A stretch of 64,000 nt of DNA from Zygnema cylindricum. Taxonomy: Eukaryota; Streptophyta; Zygnematophyceae; Zygnematales; Zygnemataceae. The position numbers and the translations under genes were made by a program. Positions 1 through 17,954 of this stretch are shown here, piece after piece. Position 1 is the first letter of the stretch. Each line of letters starts with the position of its first letter. The stretch covers positions 369,372 through 433,371 of the forward strand of contig JBBHKE010000817.1 of assembly GCA_037447655.1 (NCBI GenBank), written 5' to 3'. Below the pieces are notes generated by a model. It was not told where the DNA came from, did not search any database, and saw only the letters and a list, made by a program, of their open reading frames with translations.

Positions 1-2400
1 TCGACAACCTTCAAATGTCCCTTTTTCTGTCGAAGGCGCTTTTAAGTTCCTCGTATAGGCGGAGAAGATATAGGCAATATGCTGTACGGATCCCACGTGT
101 AAAGAGATCCGGTAAACGGTTGTCTTTTTCCTAAATACGTGTGATGAAACGGGTGACGTATATACATTGAACTCCGCTAGAAGATGCCGGTGCGACGGAA
201 AGCTATGTGGATTGCAAAAGCGCACGTGCGATGGTGATCGATGTGTGGTGCACTGATATCCAGGACGAATGGTGTTCGTTTATCATTGGCGGACGACTTT
301 TGACCGTGAGCTCTACGTTTTGCTTATGTACGGATTGTGGTCCAAGTCTTGCGCCTTTCGTCGTACGGAATGTTTTGGATGTGTTCGAGTTTGAACCGAT
401 AATTAATGCGGAATAGGGGAGCGGAACCAGTGTATGAAAAGCGTGAAACTTTTGTTCGTTTTCGGACGTGTGGATGTTACGCGAAAGAGACAAACGTGGC
501 CGCAATCAGCGGCAGAAAAAATCTTATACGTGACGTAATAATAGGATTATTTAGATTTTTTTATTTCAGAGCTATGTGACTCTGTGACTTCACCACGTCG
601 ATTATGATTGGCCAGTTTTCAATTGTCGTGACCCCAGCCACAAAAAGAACAGAGGATCTGTCGTACAGTCCAACATAAGAATCCTGCCGAATGGCATAAA
701 AGCACTACAGCTTCCTGATCCAACCAGACTTTTGGCTCCATTCAAATCCAAATTATCCACGTGCCAATTCTGACGATCTTACTGAAAATCTAAGCCAGGT
801 GGGCGTCGGCCTGCCCCTCGTTATCCGATAGCACGCTCAGTTCCCATTGGTCCGTTGAGGATTTATTCATTTCATTCATTTCTCAATTTTGGATTCACAC
901 GTGTCACTCGCTTGAGTTCGGGACCACAATCTAGCCCGGCCGCCGCGATCTTTTGCACGTGTCTGTTTGCATCCACACGACGAATTCGTCGTTGAAGCTT
1001 CATGGCCACTTCTGATGCGTTGTCATTCTCTCATTGGACGGTCGTTCCATGCAAGTGCTAGTCCATATGACGACTGGATTCGTTCACATTCGTGTTTACA
1101 GAGGCGGATCCCTTTTTTCTGACATCCGGGTCTGACAGATAGCGATTACGCGGCGTGTCACTTTCTGGTTCACCCTGGAGATTTTGTTTTTAGGGAATTT
1201 CTCCGTTTTTTTTTTTTTTTTAGCGGATCCTCGGATCTACCTGCGCTGAATTGACCTAGACCGGATTCGCTGGTCCACAGTGACAAAAGTACAGTACTGT
1301 ACTTTTGGATTTTCTCGTCTTCCAGGATTCACTGTAGCTGGATCAACTCCTTTGATCTGTCGTACATTAGTTACGTGTTCACCGCGAAGCCAATGAAAAT
1401 CGCCGATTAATTGAACGTTCAAATTAAACAAATCGCGTCCGTTCGTAACGCGGGCGATTCCGTACAGTACAGTACATTCCAAAAGTTGAACCGATTTGAA
1501 ATTCAAATAATTTAAATATTTGACTCGGGTGTGGGCCCCACAGAAATTCCTTTTACAGTTTTCAGCTGCTATCGACATTTTTGCCGGCTTTTGAGTGGTG
1601 TGGAAAGCGACAATTTTTAGCCAACCAAAAGTTTTCAACCGTACGGATCCGCGTTCAAAGAATCTTACCTTAAAAATTCGAACCTTTCTTATTGTTTTCT
1701 GAAAAAAAAAAATTTCCTGCCCGCAACAGTACTGTACCTCCCGACGCCTGCCCGTTTCCCCGAAACAACCGTCCTTAACAAGTAGGTTTTCTCATCCGTA
1801 CGATATATTTAAACTTTTTAAGTACGAAAGGTTTGAAAAATATACCGTATTTTTTGGTGAAATCATACTGTACGCGTCTTTATTCGATAAAATACGAAAC
1901 ACCTTCGTAAAATACCTGCAAAACAGGGATTTTATAAATATAGTGTTTCTCAATTGTACGGTAGTGCTGATTCAAGTGCTCGTACTTTATGTACTTGTGT
2001 ACTTTCTGTAATTTTGTACTTTGTTCCGAACTCTCAGTTCAAATTTTCAAATGCTGCCCGGAAAAAAAGTTCAAAGCTTCGTACGAATCCGAAAAAAACA
2101 AAATAAAGTGCTAAAAAGTGCCGCTACCGTACAGCACGCGCCGCAAAAAAACAAAAAAAAACAGAAACGACCGGCGCCAAATGAAATTCTCTCGCCGTTC
2201 CATCACAAAAAAACTGAAAACGGAACAAAATATTTTCCTATTTTCCAGTTCTTAAATTTCCGTACATCGTACGGAAAGCCAAACCGAGCGAACAAAATCA
2301 AACCAACCAAAAAAAAAAAAAGTAGTCAAATTTCATTTCCCCTCTCCCATGTTCCCTCGCGAATTCCCTCTCTCTCCTCCCCCTTCCACTTCCCCGCGTC
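1..2400. other. GTAC-rich intergenic repeat DNA
   Basis: No coding region is supported here. The stretch is rich in GTAC-centred words (GTACGG, CCGTAC, ACAGTAC), like the block at the other end of the window. Positions 1-120 are a diverged inverted copy of about 10810-10905: both contain the phrase GTCGAAGGCGCTTTT next to CGTATAGGCGGAGAAGAT. Short antisense open frames, for example 1237-1638 (-), show no recognisable domain. The last 100 bases (about 2340-2503) are almost pure C/T and probably form the leader of the MYB gene that follows. Confidence 0.5.
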
Positions 2401-2503
2401 GATTCTCTCCCTCTCCCTCCCTCTCCCCCCCTTTTCCCCCCCCTCTCCCCCCCTCTCCCCCCCTCTCCCCCCCCCTCCCCTCCCTCCTCCCTCCCCCCCC
2501 TTT
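2340..2503 (+). promoter_or_regulatory. Pyrimidine-rich probable 5' leader of the MYB gene
   Basis: Almost pure C/T for 160 bases directly before the MYB ATG (CCCTCTCCCC-type units). The coding strand then switches to G/A-rich within exon 1, so the leader is complementary to the transcript about 200-400 bases downstream. Transcript limits are inferred. Confidence 0.45.
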
Positions 2504-7418
<4,915 letters not shown>

Positions 7419-8060
7419 CATGCCACTTTTTTTTTTCTTGGGTGACTTTCGACAATAGATCGGCTCTTTAGTATGTGGCGGATGTAGGAAATTTGTAAAT
7501 GAGAGCAAATATTGGCTGGAGAGCGAGCGGGAGAGGGAGTGAGGGGAAAGTGAGAGAGGAGAAGGCGAGGGAGAGAGGAAAGCGTCGGGAGATAGCTTAT
7601 TGACTGGAACTTTTGTTTTATGGAATTTGTCTATGTAAATGGGAGAGAAAAGGGGAGGAGGGAGAGGGAGAGGGGGAGAAAGTGAGAGGAACAGGAGGGA
7701 GAAGTGGGAAGTTATACGTTTGCTTATTGATACTCGAGCCGTGGAGTGACAATCTCTATGTGGGTGGTTGGTTGGTTCTGAAATTTATTAACTGTAGACA
7801 TCTGTACATAGAGAGAGAGGGAGGAGTCGTCCAATCTATTCTAATTTGTGTAGTAAGAAAATAGAGGGTTAGTGTGAACGGGAGCGAGTGAGAGAGGGGG
7901 GGGGGGGGGGGAGAGAGAGGGGGGAAAGAGAGAGTGAGAGAGAGAAAGAGAGAGAGATAGTGAGAGGACCTGAGGAGCGGAGCATCATTGTAATGTCGCC
8001 ACAGATCCCTTAGAAAGGTGAATAATAAGAGGGGAGGAGGGAGGTAGGTAAACCACTATT
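7419..8060 (+). other. Probable MYB 3' UTR, GA-rich
   Basis: Region after the TGA of the MYB gene. It holds GA-rich stretches (7520-7580, 7640-7700, 7810-7970) including a run of about 16 G at 7896-7911. No other gene is supported; the transcript end is not defined. Confidence 0.4.
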
Positions 8061-9580
8061 ATGTTGCATGTTTTTTTTTGTTTTTTTTTCTGACAGTTTT
8101 TCCTAGTGTTCAACTGAATTATTTTACATGGAGAGAGTAACTACACATTGAGGTGGACTTAACTCTATGCTAGAACTCAGTATGTCTGGCTTTTGTTTTT
8201 AAATTGGGTTTCACCGGAAATTTCAATTTCGAAAGAATTTTCGTGTTGTTGATTTAGTAGAATTGCCTTTTCAAAGTATTTTTTGGACTCTTTTTCTTGA
8301 TTTTATGTATTTGTTTTGGCTTTAGTCAGCCCTTAACTTTTAGTTAACAAAGTGGACACCATTGGAGAATGATCAATTGTATTCCATATTTTTGCATAAT
8401 GGAAAGTGTGGTTTTTATGCGTTCAGTTTGATTTTGAACTAAGAGAAATGTCCACTTTTTTTAATTTGTATTTTTTAATGAATATGATCTGGGTTTCTTA
8501 CATACCGAGGTTCTTCTATGACTATGGCATTTTGTGAAGGTGACATTTTACTTTTGTTTGTTTTTATGTCAACAATAATGTTTTTAATTCTAAAGTTTGT
8601 AAATAGATCGAGTCAATGGCTTTTCGAGTGATCTGTTACAAATCTATTTGTATTACCGTTGCTTAGTAATCTCTCCCTTTCCTATCTTGGTATTTCTAGA
8701 TTTTCTGGACAAATTTATTGGGGCATATTTGTTAAGAGAATTAAATTGAATAGAGTTTTTTGGTTTCTATTATGGTGAGGGAATATTTCTGCGCTGAACA
8801 TTGTTTTCTGAGGTAGGAATGTGATATACAATCATCATTATACATATTGCGGCCTTTTTTTTTTCTTTTTTTTTTCTTTTGGTGTATATTTCCAATGGTC
8901 TTTTTATTCATAAGGTTGCCCTTAGGGTTGAACTCATGACGGTAATTTGCCATGAATCCACAGTTATTATGTGGGACTAAACAGGTTTTCATACTATTTT
9001 GTAATTATTAATGAAAACAAGTTGCATCCTTGACGTTCATTTTCTTACCACGATTTTTACAAATGGTACATTAAAAATCGAGGAACAAAAAGCATTAAGC
9101 CCTTGGATGATTCACAAGATGTTGAGTGTCTTCTTCCATCCAATAATCAAATTCCAACAATAACATCATTTTTTTATAAGAAATAAATAATCCTTTTGTC
9201 TTTGCCTACACAATTTATATGATTCCACTTGTGCACTTAAAATTAGAGTTTACTGCCACTTTATTTTTTTTAGCATCTATGTATTATACCATGACGGTAT
9301 AACGAAATTCAATGAAATTTTGGTAGAACTCTTGAGCCTCAAGCAAGACTAATTTAGTTCTTGGAGTATAAAAATCAGTTTGAGTTTTTAGTAAGACCCG
9401 AAAATTCAAAGCCAATAAGGCAGTGGAACTCGAACTAGGCGAACTTTGGAAATAAGTACCGTACGTACGGCGAATATTTTACTGGATTATCCCACGGGAA
9501 TCTCCCGGGTTCAATCTGGGCCGTTCGATTGACGTCTAAAACATGGTATATTCTCAAAGAGGTTTACGTGTTCATATTTG
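8060..9580. other. AT-rich intergenic DNA, nothing recognised
   Basis: T-rich sequence with scattered stops in all frames. I see no exon with good splice signals, no RNA gene and no clear repeat until the MITE-like element beginning near 9585. Confidence 0.4.
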
Positions 9581-9584
9581 AAAG

Positions 9585-9806
9585 CTACAACGCGAATCGT
9601 TATTGGTGTTAATATTTTTGTCGCCACCTAAAACAGCTTTTCTCCGTACACATTTGTCGGTTTATATATCTGACGGTTGCGATTGAAATGTAAGATTGTC
9701 AGCTTCCGATTGGCGGTCTCCGTATGAAAATTGGACAAGTGTGTACGGATAAAAGTTGTTTTCAGTGGCGAAAGTATTCTCTACACTATTAACGATACAC
9801 GGTGTA
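9585..9806. mobile_element. MITE-like element, family A (CACCGTG terminus)
   Basis: About 220 bases that read as a long imperfect inverted repeat. The right end reads CGATACACGGTGTA and the left end is the diverged complement (CTACAACGCGAATCGTTATT). Internally it has the family's CTTTTCTCCGTACACA arm and the matching TGTGTACGGATAAAAG arm. No coding capacity. Confidence 0.75.
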
Positions 9807-10505
9807 CGTGTCAATGTGTCAGACCCCCTGCCCGGCTAATCCGGACAGAATGCCGTATATTTATAATTTTTTATAGGACTAAGAATATTTTTTAATACGA
9901 TCCTAAAAGAAAAGCATTCTGGGAAAAAAAGCAACCAAAGAATTAAAAAAAAAATGGTGGGAGCTTTTTCGCCCTTTTTCCTTCTGCTTTTTTCCCCTAT
10001 AGCACCTTATCCGTATACTTTATTATTTTTTTGTAATGCTGGGTACCTGAAAGTACAAGAGGTGTAAATTTAAAAACCGACGATTGAAAATTGTCCGTGT
10101 CCTTGTTGCAGATTTACGGGTATTAAACGCCCAAGAACGACAAAACCTCAAGATTCGGTGACTTTTGTCGTTACGTACGGTTAATCGCTGAGAATTCGTA
10201 GTGTGACAGGCTGTCGTAGCACGCCACATTTAAACCTGTTTGAATTTTAACGTCCGAGATCTTGCCACGTATATTCTCGATTTCTTTAGAAGCCACCTTT
10301 TAAATAGAAATCTCTTTTTTACCATTGGGTAACATGCATCATTATGCCTCACAAATGTGCGGCTCTGAATCTGTCCACGTCCACGGTCAAACTGCAATAA
10401 TTGTGGATCTTGACATTTTGTCTTTTAGGTGCGCACCAAATCTGCGTTCAAACACCAACAGTTTTTATTGTTCGGTTATCTGCACCTACCTTCGATTTAG
10501 GTCAG

Positions 10506-10712
10506 TACAACCGTGAATAATTTTTTCGCCACTTAGAACATATTTTATCCGTACACTATCGTCCGATTTCCAATTTGAGACCGTCAAACGGAAGCTGAGA
10601 ATCTTATCTTTCAATCGTAACTGTCGGATCTAAAAACCGACATGCGTGTACGGAGAAAAGATGTTTTAAGCGACTAACAAAAAATTAACGCTAATTACGA
10701 TTCACGACTGTA
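10506..10712. mobile_element. MITE-like element, family A, diverged
   Basis: Carries the family arms (TTTCGCCACTTAGAACAT... and CGTGTACGGAGAAAAGATG) and ends in ACGCTAATTACGATTCACG, a degenerate form of the family terminus. A palindromic ACTGTACTGTACAGTACTG stretch follows immediately. Confidence 0.6.
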
Positions 10713-10809
10713 CTGTACAGTACTGTACTGTACCGTGGATCTCCAAACCGAAAAGACCCTCAGATATATACTCGAATATCCCGCATTTTCCGTGAGATAA
10801 CATTCGTAA

Positions 10810-10905
10810 ATTCATAAACTGCCGTACATCTTCTCCGCCTATACGATGATCCAAAAGCGCCTTCGACAAAAAGAGGGACACTTTAATTTTGAACGTTATC
10901 AAGAC
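10810..10905 (-). repeat. Diverged copy of the sequence at window positions 1-120
   Basis: On the minus strand this reads GTCGAAGGCGCTTTTGGATC followed by CGTATAGGCGGAGAAGATG, matching the first 70 or so bases of the window in order. It is a dispersed repeat, possibly an element end. Confidence 0.6.
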
Positions 10906-11049
10906 CTTTTATCCAGCTACTTTTTCGGGCCCTTTTTTACGGCCAAATTCATGCTTTAGAAGGGCACATAAATGCGCCACGTGTAAAACAATCACAAAAA
11001 ACGTGTCAAGTGGAAATAAGGCACGGCGGTTAACTTCTGTCCCATGCAA

Positions 11050-11835
11050 GCAACTTTTACAAGAGACCATCATGACAGGCACGTGCCAGCAACAAGCTTT
11101 GTCGGCAGATATTGTAAAACGAATGAGGCCGCTTCTCCATCAGGCGCCGGCAGTAATCGTACGAAAACGTTTACTGGCAGTAATACTTCGTTCACTTCTC
11201 CATCATATCGTGTCAGCAATGGAATCTATCGCGTACGTGCTTTCTTTCGATTGGATGCACGTAGATTTCTGTTATGACGGCGGCGAGCAGTCAAAGATTC
11301 GAAAAGCACAATATCTGAGCTTGTATGCGTACATCCAGCCGCAAAATTAAATTATGTGAATGTACAATTTGTCGTTCGTGTTTCGTCGTGGCGCCGCAAA
11401 TTCCGGTTGTCAGCGGATCGTGGAGGAGGCGTCACGGCACATTCTTCAACAAAGATTTTTTTTTGTGGTTTTCGTTGGATTTGATTCCCCGCCTGTCCGA
11501 AGGCGCGTGGCAATTGTCCGATGGCCCGCGGCTCGTACGTGACCTTTCCACGCGTAAACGTTTTACATGTTCGGTGATTGGCTAGTGTCCTCTCTGAGGA
11601 CACTAGCGAATCACTAGACGAAGTGACCTTTTGCTTCGAAAAATCAAAATCGGACGGTCGACGTTGTCGCTCAAAAGTTTGGAGAATCTTGACGATTCTC
11701 CAACAATCATGTTTTATAAAAAAAAAAACAAACAGTACGTCGCTGTACGAAATTGAGCTGGATATGTACGGAAATACACATTTTCCAGTAATGAACCCCA
11801 CTTTTCACCTGATGGAGGTTCACCCAGATCGGTAA
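11050..11835 (+). repeat. Dispersed repeat, copy 1 of a direct pair with 13050-13850
   Basis: Blocks shared in the same order with 13050-13850: TCCATCAGGCG followed by AGTAATCGTACGAAAACG and TTTACTGGCAGTAATA (about 11135-11190); GTGTCCTC followed by an AGGACA complement (about 11585-11610); AAAATCGGACGGT (about 11645); and CCCCACTTTTCACCTGATGGA (about 11797). Copies are about 1.97 kb apart and diverged. Open frames in it (10889-11350 +, 11352-11801 -) match nothing I know. Confidence 0.6.
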
Positions 11836-13050
11836 ATTTGCATAAGGTACGAAACCGTACCACACCAGGCAGCCGTATCCAGAATCGTATCCAAATCTCA
11901 GGAATACGTCGGTGTTCCATGGGGATGCGAACCTGTTCAATGTCGTGCCCACCTTGGTGAACGCACAATCGGTTCGAGAATTAAATTTATAATATTAAAT
12001 CCAGAGCATAGAATTCAGTTGTACAAACTAAAAATACTTTAAAATCGAACAGTTATAGAACAATAAAAATGGGCTGTACCAAATTTTTAACCGTAGGAAA
12101 TGTACGATGACATCATATAGGAGTATAGGTCCTATAGGACTATGAGAGTGATGACGTTGGATAACTCTCAACTGTTTGAGCGTCCCCTGTTGCAATCATC
12201 CGCAATTTTAGCATGCATGTCACGACTTACGTCGGAACGGAACACTACGCGATGTATCTGGATTGCCAATAGGTGTTAGGATATTGGGCGAATCGGCGTC
12301 GGCCGAAATCGCGCCGTCAGATGATTTGTTCAGTTCGCGTTAGTTAATGTTTTCGTTTCGTTCGGTACTGTACTTTTGTGTCGGTTCGGTTTGGTGCGTA
12401 CGGCGTTCAATTGTACGAATCGGACGTGGGACGATTTCAAGGAAATATTGGTTCGCGAAGCGCGATTTGGCGTCCGTGAAATATTTCATGTTCGCGAAAC
12501 GTGACGCGATCTTTTTTGTCCGCGGGAATATTTTATATGTACGACGAAGCGGCAATACTTTTGTACGGCCGATCTTGTAACGATCCTGCAACGATCCTGC
12601 CACAGTTTGTTTCGATTCACAGAGAGCAGATTTGTCAGAATAGAAGTTTGTTTGATGCTGCAGGCTATGGCAGGCGCACTCAGAGTGCATGTGGTCGTTA
12701 TGTTTAAGGATTGTTTGCGATGTATTGTTTTCAGTTGTATTTGTTCTTTATCATTGTAGAGAGTATTTAGTGAGTGAGTAGAGTTAGGAATTAAATCAAT
12801 ATATTTGTGATCATCAAAATGTATTCAGTGTGAGTGTGAGTGTGAGTGAGAATATGTGATAAATGTCAGTTAGGAATCTGAGTGAGTTAGATTGGTAAGA
12901 GTGAGCGATTGTTTTGGAAAAGTTTCGGCGCAATATATTTATATTTTGTCGATGTGATTTGTTATGTGGGGAATGAGATTTATTTATGTGTAAGCTTCCG
13001 CTGTGCATCATCTTGATTTATTGTTTATGAAGTGAGTCGATCATATTTTT
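11835..13050. other. Unassigned spacer between the two repeat copies
   Basis: No domain or exon recognised. Contains GTACGG-rich segments (12340-12590) and a GTGAGTGTGA-type short repeat at 12825-12850. Confidence 0.35.
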
Positions 13051-13855
13051 GTGTCTTTTAACAATAGGCATTAACGGATTAGGGTAACCTTCCATCAGGC
13101 GTTCCTAGTAATCGTACGAACACGTTTACTGGCAGTAATATTTGTAACATCTTTCCATCAGGTCGTGCCAGTGAATGAGGTGTTAGATTGCGATTAGTAC
13201 CATGTAGGATCCTGTTGACATCATCATTTCCAAAATGACAAAATTGTAGCTGCATATGTGTACGCGCAGACGCCGATTAAAATATCTAGTAGCCTCACGC
13301 TAATGTACAATCTGAACGTTCTTAGGGTTGTTGTCGTACCAACAGCCACAAAAACCGTTGCAAAATTAAAGTTTGTACAAATGTCCAAGAATGTACCATT
13401 TGTACGTGAATGTATAGTCGTTGTATCGCACATTTATAAAGGTGGTGTGATGTCCTACAACTAATTTTTTTTTGTCGTCCAACAGGGTGGCTTTGATGTC
13501 AGAAGGTTCAAGCCATTTGCCACATGTAACTTTATAACTTCACGTCCGTCGTGGTTCGACGCTGACTTTACAAGTGGACCAATACACACGTCCAGTAAGC
13601 GCTAAGTGTCCTCTTAAGGACAATAGGAGGAGACTAGCCAGGTATTGGAAACAATGGACGTTTGCGTCAGAAATTGAAAATCGGACGGTGGTAATTTTAG
13701 CCAAGAAGTCTCGAGAATCTCAACGACTTTTTAGTAAACATCTTTTGTTAAAAAAAAAAAAAAAACCGTACGGCTTAGTACGGCAAGGTACTTTCTACAG
13801 TAAACAACCCCATTTTTTGCTTGATGGAATATTAACCTTAACCCCTCTGGTAATG
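13050..13855 (+). repeat. Dispersed repeat, copy 2 of a direct pair with 11050-11835
   Basis: Shares ordered blocks with the copy 2 kb upstream: CCATCAGGCGTTCCTAGTAA, TCGTACGAACACGTTTACTG, AAGTGTCCTCTTAAGGACAA, AAAATCGGACGGT and CCCCATTTTTTGCTTGATGG. No intact protein is encoded. Confidence 0.6.
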
Positions 13856-13897
13856 ACCATACACATGACTCTTTTTGTAAGAAAAAGTTAAAACTAA

Positions 13898-14350
13898 GGG
13901 TATGTCCCCATGTGCATAAGTAAGGGCTTTTTTCTGTCGTTTTCTTGTAAAGCTTAGCGCCACACCGTGTAAGTTTCAACCGTTCAAAAAAATTGAAAAA
14001 AGGAGAAGTACATTTTGCGTCATCGTCGAACTTAGAATGTGCTACATGTTGTCGTCTTCTGTTTTTCGACCATAGACAAGAAACGTAATCGTCAAACTTT
14101 CTTTAAAACACATCGGCGATGTGTTTAAAAAAAAAGTTTTTTCAATAACAAATAGAAACATATATTCGCATGTGTCGTAATATAAAAACAAAAAACGAAC
14201 GATTCCAAGGACAAGGAAAAGTACATAAGTCGCTATGTTTTGTCCGTTTGCGTCTAAGAAAGTACACATTTTGTTTTGTTTTGTTAGGTTGTGTTCAATA
14301 CCGAAATTTACGTTTCAGGGGTCTGAAGATGCCGACGCCATTTCACGAAA
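13898..14350 (+). mobile_element. Family E repeat (GGGTATGTCCCCATGT end)
   Basis: Begins with GGGTATGTCCCCATGTGCAT and continues to a CAGGGGTCTGAAGATG block and CGCCATTTCACGAAATGG. The same order occurs inverted at about 52248-52734. The terminal word GGGTATGTCCCCATG also occurs near 50433, and diverged complements occur near 15145 and 36365. Confidence 0.65.
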
Positions 14351-15380
14351 TGGTGAGAAATATTTGAAGCCACATCAATACGCACTCGCCACAACTTCAA
14401 ACTTTACCACCCCTTCAAACTTCACTATTCCGCATTCTTTCACCAGTCAAGACTAGTTAAGTGGTGGGAAGTGGGGAAAAACAATCATAGTGACGTTTTC
14501 TAACCACTACCAAGGGCATTCAAGCATTTTTTTATGCCTTTTTTTTTAAAACACACAATTATTATTATTATGTTGTTCAATCTCATACAAAGGCGGCTAA
14601 TAAGTCTTATTTTTTAGGTTGTTTTATCCGCAGAATTTTACCTCGTTTTAACAGGGCCAGAATAATAAAAAAAAAATCGTTGCGCTTCAAATTGGTTTTA
14701 TTATGTCACACTCAATCTACTGTAAAAATCGGCTATACTAATATCAACTATACAATTAAAAGCAGCCATACCATGCAGCCTGTAGCCGACAAATGAGGTA
14801 GAACAATGATTCAATGTGCGTGGAAATTGCCAAAGAGGGTACCTTACAAAAAAGGTAGCGGAAATGACACTTTTTCGGCCATGGACATCCTCCATGGGCA
14901 AAGTGTCAAAAGGTTGGACGTATACAAATGTCACCCAAGGTTATGCGACGTCCAAAGAAATTTTTAACAATTTGGTGCGTCATCACAGATTGTACACGGT
15001 TGACACCCGTCATGGGCATTGTCAACGTATACAATTGTCACACCTTTAAGTGACGACTTCGTTTGTTACACAAAGGGACACGTGAATCTGGGTCCAACGG
15101 ATCTGCGCTAAAAAACAAAGTAAGTTCGCTAAGCTACAAGTACATGGGAACATATCCTAAATCGAACGATTTGAACTAGCTCTAACATTTCGAAATTAAC
15201 TTGAACAGCTCGAACTTTGACGTGTTTGATTATATAATTTCAAAACAACAACTGTTTATTGACTTTTTCTAGTTTGTAGCCGCTTCCTACCTTATTGACA
15301 AGCTTACAAATCTTGAGCGCACTCGCCGATATGCAAAACCGTAAACTGACAATGATATAGGGTTGCCACAATTAAAAATT
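14350..15380. other. Spacer, possibly the rest of a family E element
   Basis: No gene recognised. ACATGGGAACATATCC near 15145-15160 is a diverged complement of the family E terminus at 13898, so 13898-15160 could be one 1.26 kb element. The GTCAACGTATACAA word near 15025 resembles the minus strand of 51405-51450. Confidence 0.3.
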
Positions 15381-15384
15381 GAAG

Positions 15385-15565
15385 TACACCGCCCATCGTT
15401 ATTAAAAATAATAACAGTAATCCTGGCCAAAACTCACAAAATACTATTTGCAACACTGTTTACGGAAGTTGGACTACAATCAACCATGCTACCTTTACAA
15501 TATATCTATATTATTAATTATGATTTCGCATCAAAACTCATAAATCCATAATGATGGGCGGTGTA
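15385..15565. mobile_element. MITE-like element with TACACCGCCCATC termini
   Basis: A 180-base AT-rich element. The left end TACACCGCCCATCGTTATTA is the near-exact complement of the right end TAATGATGGGCGGTGTA (adjusting one base). Flanking and terminal TA bases fit a TA target duplication. It shares the first six terminal bases with families A and D. Confidence 0.8.
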
Positions 15566-16690
15566 GTGTAAGAATGTAACCATGACTAAGAACTACCTGG
15601 CTCCCAAGCGAATTTGTCTTATGGTTCAATATCTACTTCGAACCTCTCCATATGACCACTCAAAAATGACAAGCATCACGCTCCCCTTCTTTGTCATCTC
15701 AAACACGTTTGCAACTGGGTAACGACTTCCCAAAGCTGTCTCATCAAGTGTAGGCTCTTCATCCAACTTCTATCGCACCCTCATCTCAATCCTCTCCGAA
15801 ACGTGTTTATTCAAACAAGTGAAAGCGTGTCCTATGGCTATTTCAACTTCTTCACATTCTTAGGGAGGGCCTCCTATTAAGTCCCCCTGCTGAACGATAT
15901 CTCTCTCATAACGACAGGGTTCCATTAGTAACCTCGACGTGCTAGGGTGATACCTCATGTATTACCCTTGTGCTCCTCTCCACTCTCACATTCCACACCA
16001 TCACCAAAACGTCATCTAAGCTATTCTTCGGTTCCCACTCAATATTTTGGCTAACAACTCAATAGAAAACAGTGTAATAACGTTTATGGTTATTTATACT
16101 TTTGATTTTGGTCTTAATTTTTTTGGTGGTGTTAGTAGAGCACACGAAACATATTAAAATGTCAATATTTCTTATGAGCGGATTTATAATCTCTTGAACA
16201 AGAGCATACAATAAGAGTTATTGCTCTCATTCTCCCTTTTCGTCCCTCTCTATCCCTCTAGCCTAACTTATTACGGGGTTCGACGTGAAAGGGAAAAAAA
16301 ATGGACAAAGGGTAAACGCTTTCCTCTCCCTCTAATCAGTAGAATCAAAGATATAAGCTAAATGGTTTCGAAATGAAAGTAGCTTGAGCTAAACATTTTT
16401 ATTTACATGTTATCATGGCAATCTTGTTATTGTAACGCTTGAACGGTTTTCTCTATTTATTTTGTTTGTTAACGAGGCATGATCTTAGCTGGTCGATTTC
16501 AATTTTTCACACGTCAATTTTTTTGTTTTTTTTTTTGCCTCATATAAAGACACGTTCAATACGATAATGACGTCCGCAATTTTTTTTATTTTTTTTACGA
16601 CAAATATCACATTTTGTGGGCAAAAAACGTATAACAGTTACATAAAAAAAATGGACTAAGTGTTCCCCCAGTATGACGATATTCGATGGT
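15566..16690. other. Non-coding spacer with possible degenerate coding remnant
   Basis: On the minus strand, 15650-15800 gives a short run (KLDEEPTLDETALGSRYPV) broken by stops on either side. I do not recognise it. The rest is AT-rich with no exon signals. Confidence 0.25.
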
Positions 16691-16691
16691 G

Positions 16692-17060
16692 GTGCAATCA
16701 CCGATGTTGTGTATTAAGAGCCTTTGCCGATATTCGATATGTATGTTCTTTTGACCCACCGATAATGACAATACTTGTCTAGTATATCGAAAATGCTTAT
16801 ATTGCGATAAAATTATGATATATCGCGATAAGGTATCGGGTGAATGACTATCACGATAAGGTATCTGGTCGATGACTATCGAGATATTTCCGTACGTTGG
16901 GTACCATAGGGGAGCATACTCCCTCCTCCCACCAAATATATCGTGATAACTTTTGTTGGTCGAGAAGCGATACACCCGACCTTGTGACCGTTCGACATTA
17001 TATACATCAAATCTCGAATATGAAATTTATCACGATAAAAAATTTCCAGATACACAACGC
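16692..17060. mobile_element. Family B element (TATCGATA-rich, GTTGTGTATY termini)
   Basis: The left end reads GTTGTGTATTAAGAGCCTTT then GCCGATATTCGATATG; the right end reads CAGATACACAACG. The interior is rich in CGATATATCG words. Same architecture as 32732-33208, 50534-51372 and the fragment at 33678. No coding capacity. Confidence 0.65.
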
Positions 17061-17282
17061 TACACCACTAATCGTTATTACTATTGAAGTTTGTTTTCGC
17101 CGCTTAAAACATATTTTCTTCGTGCACATTTGTGGGATTGTTAATCCGATGGTTGCTATTGGAAGGCAAGCTTCTCACCTTCCTATTAACGTCTTCAATT
17201 GACAATTCGACAACTGTGCACAAAGAAAAGATGTGTTAAGTGGAAAAAAAAACTTTAACACTGATAACGACTAACGGTGCAT
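17061..17282. mobile_element. MITE-like element, family A
   Basis: Starts TACACCACTAATCGTTATTA and ends ACTGATAACGACTAACGGTG. Internal arms CTTAAAACATATTTTCTTCG and CAAAGAAAAGATGTGTTAAG are complementary. It lies directly against the family B element. Confidence 0.65.
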
Positions 17283-17954
17283 TGATTTCCCTATGACTCG
17301 TGAAATTAGGACCAGTACTATTTCTCAATTATTATCAACGCTATAAACATTATTTAGAATCCACAAGGGCTTTGAGTTTACTCCTACTATGGGTTTGTTA
17401 TTTTTTGTTGGCGATCATCTTTATAAATTTTGTTTTGGATTTTTGTTTTTTTAATAGTGTTTTTATTGTTTTAAACTTTTAGACGTAGCTTACATTTTTG
17501 TGACTTTTGTAGTCTAACTGCTTTTTCAGTTTTACCCTTTTTGTAGAAAAGTGGTTTTACCATCACAATTGTTACATTCACACTAGAAATGGACAATGAA
17601 TGAGATGAGGAAATGAATGTTTTTTTTTTGTTTGGACGTGAATCGCCTTTGACGTCACCTCAGGTCAACAAAAACTTCGCGATTTGATTCATGTTGCCGT
17701 ATGATTAGTCGTTGATGACTCAATTTCGTCCGTACCATTCATCATTCATTCGGGATACGACTTCATGTTTTTTCAAAGTCCGATTTCTACATTCCGAAAA
17801 GGTTTTCCGGAAAAGAAGATGATTTACCACAGTTGTCTAAGTTTTGACGCACTTGACCGTATGTTTTGTCTGTCGCTACGCTCCAAATCGTATATTTTGA
17901 CCGTCACTACGCTCCAAAAATGTTGACAGCCGAGCGGTCGACCTGTTTGGCGCA

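Noticed and set aside
9480-9530. tRNA-like GGGTTCAATC
   Set aside because: No matching acceptor, D or anticodon arms around it.
10889-11350. 153-residue frame
   Set aside because: Lies in a dispersed repeat, whose diverged copy at 13050 does not keep the frame; no domain seen.
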